From Rhodocyclaceae bacterium (lineage in GTDB: Bacteria > Pseudomonadota > Gammaproteobacteria > Burkholderiales > Rhodocyclaceae): 64,000 nucleotides of DNA. Shown here piece after piece: positions 60,862 through 64,000 of the stretch; the stretch's first letter is position 1; each line of letters begins with the position of its first letter. The notes under the pieces were generated by a model that had not been told where the DNA came from, made no database searches, and saw nothing but the letters and a program-made list of their open reading frames with translations. The position numbers and the translations under genes were made by a program. The DNA is taken from assembly GCA_018261935.1 (NCBI GenBank), contig JAGTRP010000013.1, forward strand, positions 100,695-164,694, written 5' to 3'.

Positions 60862-61926
60862 CTAGGCCGCCTGTTTTTCTTTCTGGAACACCCGAATGGC
60901 GCGCGGATGCAGGGAGACATCGTCCCCTTCCCCGAGGCCGAGGCCGAGCAGGGCATCCCGGGCCACGGAGACCTCGATCAGCTCGCCGTCCTGGCGGGCC
61001 AGTTCCACCTGGGCCAGGGGCCCGATGGCGGCGATCCGGACGATCCGGGCGGGGATGCCGCCGGGGACGCCGGCCGGGCGCAGGTCGAACTCGTGGGGGC
61101 GGACGAAGCCCACCGCCTGGTCCAGGGTGCCGTGCTCGGCCCCCACCGGCAGGGCGTGCTCGCCGACGTGCAGGTGGCCATCCTCGACCCGGCCGTGGAA
61201 GAGGTTCACCGAACCGAGGAAGCTCGCCACGAAAGGCGTGGCGGGCCGGTCATAGACCTCGTCCGGCGAGCCGATCTGCTCCACCTTGCCCTTGTTCATC
61301 AGCACCACCCGGTCGGAGACTTCCAGGGCCTCGTCCTGGTCGTGGGTAACAAAGACGCTGGTGACGTGAATCTCGTCGTGCAATTGCCGCAGCCAGCGGC
61401 GCAGTTCCTTGCGCACCTTGGCGTCGAGCGCCCCGAAGGGCTCGTCCAGGAGCAGCACCTTGGGCTCGACGGCGAGGGCCCGGGCCAGGGCGATGCGCTG
61501 GCGCTGGCCGCCGGAAAGCTGGGACGGATAGCGGTCGGCGAGCCATTCCAGCTGCACCAGCTCCAGGAGGCGGGAGACCCGCTTCCTGATTTCCGCTTCA
61601 TTGGGGCGCTCCTTGCGGGGCTTCACCCGCAGGCCGAAGGCGACGTTCTCGAACACCGTCATGTGGCGAAAGAGGGCGTAGTGCTGGAAGACAAAGCCCA
61701 CCTGGCGGTCCCGCACGTGCTGGGCCGAGGCGTCGTCCCCTTCCAGGAGGATCTGCCCCTGGTCGGCGTATTCGAGGCCGGCGATGATGCGCAGCAGGGT
61801 GGTCTTGCCGCAGCCCGAGGGCCCCAGGAGGGCGACCAGCTCGCCGGAGGGGATGTCGATGGAAACGTCGTCCAGGGCGCGGAAGGCCCCGAACTGCTTG
61901 CTGATGTTGCGGATGGCGATGCTCAT
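60862..61926 (-). CDS. cysA: Sulfate/thiosulfate ABC transporter ATPase CysA
   Basis: The 354-residue ABC ATPase has Walker [10 protein letters not shown], signature [15 protein letters not shown], Walker [13 protein letters not shown] and a C-terminal TOBE-type regulatory domain. It powers sulfate/thiosulfate uptake with CysT and CysW. Its ATG overlaps the cysW stop (ATGA). Confidence 0.96.
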   Translation of the reverse strand: MSIAIRNISKQFGAFRALDDVSIDIPSGELVALLGPSGCGKTTLLRIIAGLEYADQGQILLEGDDASAQHVRDRQVGFVFQHYALFRHMTVFENVAFGLRVKPRKERPNEAEIRKRVSRLLELVQLEWLADRYPSQLSGGQRQRIALARALAVEPKVLLLDEPFGALDAKVRKELRRWLRQLHDEIHVTSVFVTHDQDEALEVSDRVVLMNKGKVEQIGSPDEVYDRPATPFVASFLGSVNLFHGRVEDGHLHVGEHALPVGAEHGTLDQAVGFVRPHEFDLRPAGVPGGIPARIVRIAAIGPLAQVELARQDGELIEVSVARDALLGLGLGEGDDVSLHPRAIRVFQKEKQAA

Positions 61927-62816
61927 GAATGTTCTCCGGAAATGCTTTCCTGGTGCTGGCGCCGGGTCTGCCGCTCCACCAGGGCCTTCAGGCCCAGGGT
62001 GACGAGGGCGAGCAGGGCGAGGAGGGAAGCGACGGCAAAGGCGGCGGCGTAGTTGTATTCGTTGTAGAGGATCTCGACGTGGAGCGGCATGGTGTTGGTC
62101 TGGCCGCGGATGTGGCCCGACACCACCGACACCGCCCCGAATTCGCCCATGGCGCGGGCGTTGCAGAGGATGACGCCGTACAGGAGCCCCCATTTGATAT
62201 TGGGCAGGGTGGTATGCCGGAAGGTCTGCCAGCCGGAAGCCCCGAGCACCACCGCGGCTTCCTCTTCCTCGGTGCCCTGGGCTTCCATGAGAGGAATCAG
62301 CTCCCGGGCGACGAAGGGGAAGGTGACGAAGACCGTCGCCAGGACGATGCCCGGCACGGCGAAGAGGATCTTCACGTCGTGCTCGGCGAGCCAGGGTCCG
62401 AACCAGCCCTGGGCGCCGAAGATCAGCACGTAGATGAGGCCGGAGATCACCGGCGAGACCGAGAAGGGCAGGTCGATGAGGGTGATGAGGAACTGCTTGC
62501 CGGGGAACCGGAACTTGGCGATGGCCCAGGCGGCCGCCACCCCGAACACCAGGTTCAAGGGCACGGCGATGGCGGCGGTGAGGAGGGTGAGCTTGATCGC
62601 CGCCCAGGCGTCCTCGTGGGTGAGGGCGGCGAGATAGGCGCCCCAGCCCTTCTTCAAGGCCTCGGCGAAGACGCTGGCCAGGGGCAGGAGCAGGAAGACG
62701 GCGAAGAAGGCGAGGGCGACGCCGATGAGGACAACCTTGATCCACAGGGGCTCCCGGGTCGCCGCCGTCTCGTAGCGTTCTGCCGTGCCCGGCTGGAGGG
62801 AAACGGTCGCGCTCAT
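61923..62816 (-). CDS. cysW: Sulfate ABC transporter permease CysW
   Basis: The 297-residue permease has six predicted membrane helices and the ATPase-coupling loop [23 protein letters not shown]. Pairs with CysT. Confidence 0.95.
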   Translation of the reverse strand: MSATVSLQPGTAERYETAATREPLWIKVVLIGVALAFFAVFLLLPLASVFAEALKKGWGAYLAALTHEDAWAAIKLTLLTAAIAVPLNLVFGVAAAWAIAKFRFPGKQFLITLIDLPFSVSPVISGLIYVLIFGAQGWFGPWLAEHDVKILFAVPGIVLATVFVTFPFVARELIPLMEAQGTEEEEAAVVLGASGWQTFRHTTLPNIKWGLLYGVILCNARAMGEFGAVSVVSGHIRGQTNTMPLHVEILYNEYNYAAAFAVASLLALLALVTLGLKALVERQTRRQHQESISGEHS

Positions 62817-62817
62817 G

Positions 62818-63654
62818 TCAGGCCCCCTTGCCGTTGCGGTTCAGCGTCCAGCCCTGGAGGACGTTGATGACCAGCAGGAGGACGAAGGAGAGGACCAGCA
62901 TCACCGACGCCACGGCGGTGGCCCCGGCATAGTCGTACTGCTCCAGCTTGGTGATGATCATGAGGGGGGTGATTTCCGACACCATCGGCACGTTGCCGGC
63001 GATGAAAATGACCGAGCCGTATTCCCCCACGGCGCGGGCGAAGGCGAGGGCGAAGCCGGTCAAGAGCGCCGGGGTGACGTGGGGCAGGATGACCTTGAGG
63101 AAGGTCTGCCAGCGGGAGGCGCCGAGGCCGGCGGCGGCTTCCTCCACCTCCTGCTCCAGGTCGGCCAGCACCGGCTGCACCGTACGCACCACGAAGGGCA
63201 GGCCGATGAACACCAGGGCCAGGAGCACCCCGTTGGGGGTGTAGGCGATCTCGATGCCGTGGGGCTTTAGGAGGCTGCCCACCGGGCCGTTCTCGGCGTA
63301 GATGGTGGCCAGGGCGATGCCGGCCACTGCCGTCGGCAGGGCGAAGGGCAGATCCACCAGGGCGTCCACGAGCCCCTTGCCCGGAAAGCGGTAGCGCACC
63401 AGGACCCAGGCGAAGACCAGGCCGAAGACCACGTTGATGCCGGCCGCCAGGAGGGAAGCGCCGAAGCTCAACTGGTAGGAGGCCACCACCCGCGGGCTGC
63501 TCACCGCCGCCCAGAAGGCATCCCAGCCCAGGGTGAAGGCCTTGGCGCCCACCGAACTGAGGGGGATGAGGACGATCAGGGTCAGGTACACCAAGGTGTA
63601 GCCCATGGCGAGGCGAAAGCCCGGCAGGGCGCTGAAACGCCTTACCGAGGCCAT
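62818..63654 (-). CDS. cysT: Sulfate ABC transporter permease CysT (CysU)
   Basis: The 278-residue permease has the coupling loop [22 protein letters not shown] and about six membrane helices. The start at 63654 (MASVRRF) gives the usual CysT length of about 277; a longer open frame to 63711 adds an unlikely leader. It is the first gene of cysTWA-cysB. No sulfate-binding protein gene (sbp/cysP) precedes it in the window. Confidence 0.93.
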   Translation of the reverse strand: MASVRRFSALPGFRLAMGYTLVYLTLIVLIPLSSVGAKAFTLGWDAFWAAVSSPRVVASYQLSFGASLLAAGINVVFGLVFAWVLVRYRFPGKGLVDALVDLPFALPTAVAGIALATIYAENGPVGSLLKPHGIEIAYTPNGVLLALVFIGLPFVVRTVQPVLADLEQEVEEAAAGLGASRWQTFLKVILPHVTPALLTGFALAFARAVGEYGSVIFIAGNVPMVSEITPLMIITKLEQYDYAGATAVASVMLVLSFVLLLVINVLQGWTLNRNGKGA

Positions 63655-63756
63655 GACCGGCCGGCTCGCAATTGAGGGTATTTCACGGACAACTCCTGCC
63701 TGGTGGAACATTCAAGGCAGCAGTCTAAGAAAGCCGGCTTATGTCGTGAAATACTT

Positions 63757-63774
63757 AATTGCTCAATGCTAATT
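63757..63774. promoter_or_regulatory. Candidate LysR-type operator upstream of cysT
   Basis: AATTGCTCAATGCTAATT is an imperfect inverted repeat with the T-N11-A spacing of LysR-family sites. It lies about 105 bp upstream of the cysT start, in the 253-bp gap before the operon. CysB is the obvious candidate regulator. Confidence 0.35.
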
Positions 63775-63907
63775 ACGGTTTCGAATAAGTGGTATCGGCA
63801 GCTCGTAGCTGATAGGCTCGGGAATGCTGCGTCGTGATAGGGCAGCGGCCGGCTTCCCGCTTACCTGAAGCGCCTCCCGTTGAGCCGCGTGTCAGGCCCG
63901 ACTGAGC

Positions 63908-64000
63908 TTACTCTTGCCTGACTATATCGACCGAGATCTCCACCGCCGGAATCGTTCCTCTGTTCTCAAGCCAGTGTGTGGTGTTCCTATCCTCGGGCCA
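63908..64000 (-). CDS. C-terminal end of a probable cupin-type protein (partial)
   Basis: An open frame enters from the window edge and runs 30 codons to TAA at 63908-63910. It reads PEDRNTTHWLENRGTIPAVE and then ISVDIVRQE. A polar turn followed by PAVEISVDI is typical of the end of a small cupin fold. This is recognised from memory of the family pattern only; the start lies outside the window. Confidence 0.5.
   Translation of the reverse strand, partial: WPEDRNTTHWLENRGTIPAVEISVDIVRQE

Overview
The window is a GC-rich, densely packed stretch of a proteobacterial chromosome. The order mnmG-rsmG-parA-parB-atpIBEFHAGDC, an HPr kinase in the rpoN cluster, the DUF748/AsmA proteins, the DUF3683-type FAD oxidase and the UbiE/UbiJ/Tim44-like genes point to a betaproteobacterium. 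Rhodocyclales (an Azospira/Dechloromonas-like lineage) is the best guess; this is inferred from gene content and order, with no database search. I see no rRNA, tRNA, insertion sequence, prophage or CRISPR array.

Layout. 62-1750 (-) is a response regulator with a TPR tail. 1957-6066 (+) is mnmG-rsmG-parA-parB, every junction a start/stop overlap. 6131-12968 (+) is the F1Fo ATP synthase operon with a recognisable promoter and terminator; its atpG carries an out-of-frame internal deletion. 12998-23587 (-) holds a thiolase, a ubiquinone cluster (ubiJ, a Tim44-like protein, ubiE, a DUF971 protein), a PilZ-like protein, a HIT protein, a very large FAD/Fe-S oxidase and a YqaA-type membrane protein. 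23623-28284 (+) is ilvA followed by a coupled EAL-cysM-patB unit. 28291-42368 mixes folate, cell-wall, envelope, tRNA-processing and signalling genes on both strands.

42509-48223 (-) contains psiF and the run recA-recX-lptB-rpoN-hpf-ptsN-hprK; a near-perfect LexA box lies 258 bp upstream of recA. 48633-52921 (+) holds an AsmA-family protein, an RluA-type pseudouridine synthase and a sodium:solute symporter. 53001-55100 (+) is the most unusual gene: one 699-codon frame joining a complete arginase to a complete ornithine aminotransferase, which would convert arginine to glutamate semialdehyde in one polypeptide. Directly downstream is the stress/starvation trio prkA-yeaH-spoVR (55180-59906). 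The right end (-) is a sulfate ABC transporter operon cysT-cysW-cysA with a CysB-type regulator as its last gene, and the tail of a probable cupin protein at the edge.

The main points to follow up are the arginase-ornithine aminotransferase fusion, the broken atpG in an otherwise intact operon, the SOS box ahead of a seven-gene run that includes lptB and rpoN, the coupling of a c-di-GMP phosphodiesterase to cysteine metabolism, and an FHA-linked nucleotidyl cyclase domain that lacks its transition-state residues.
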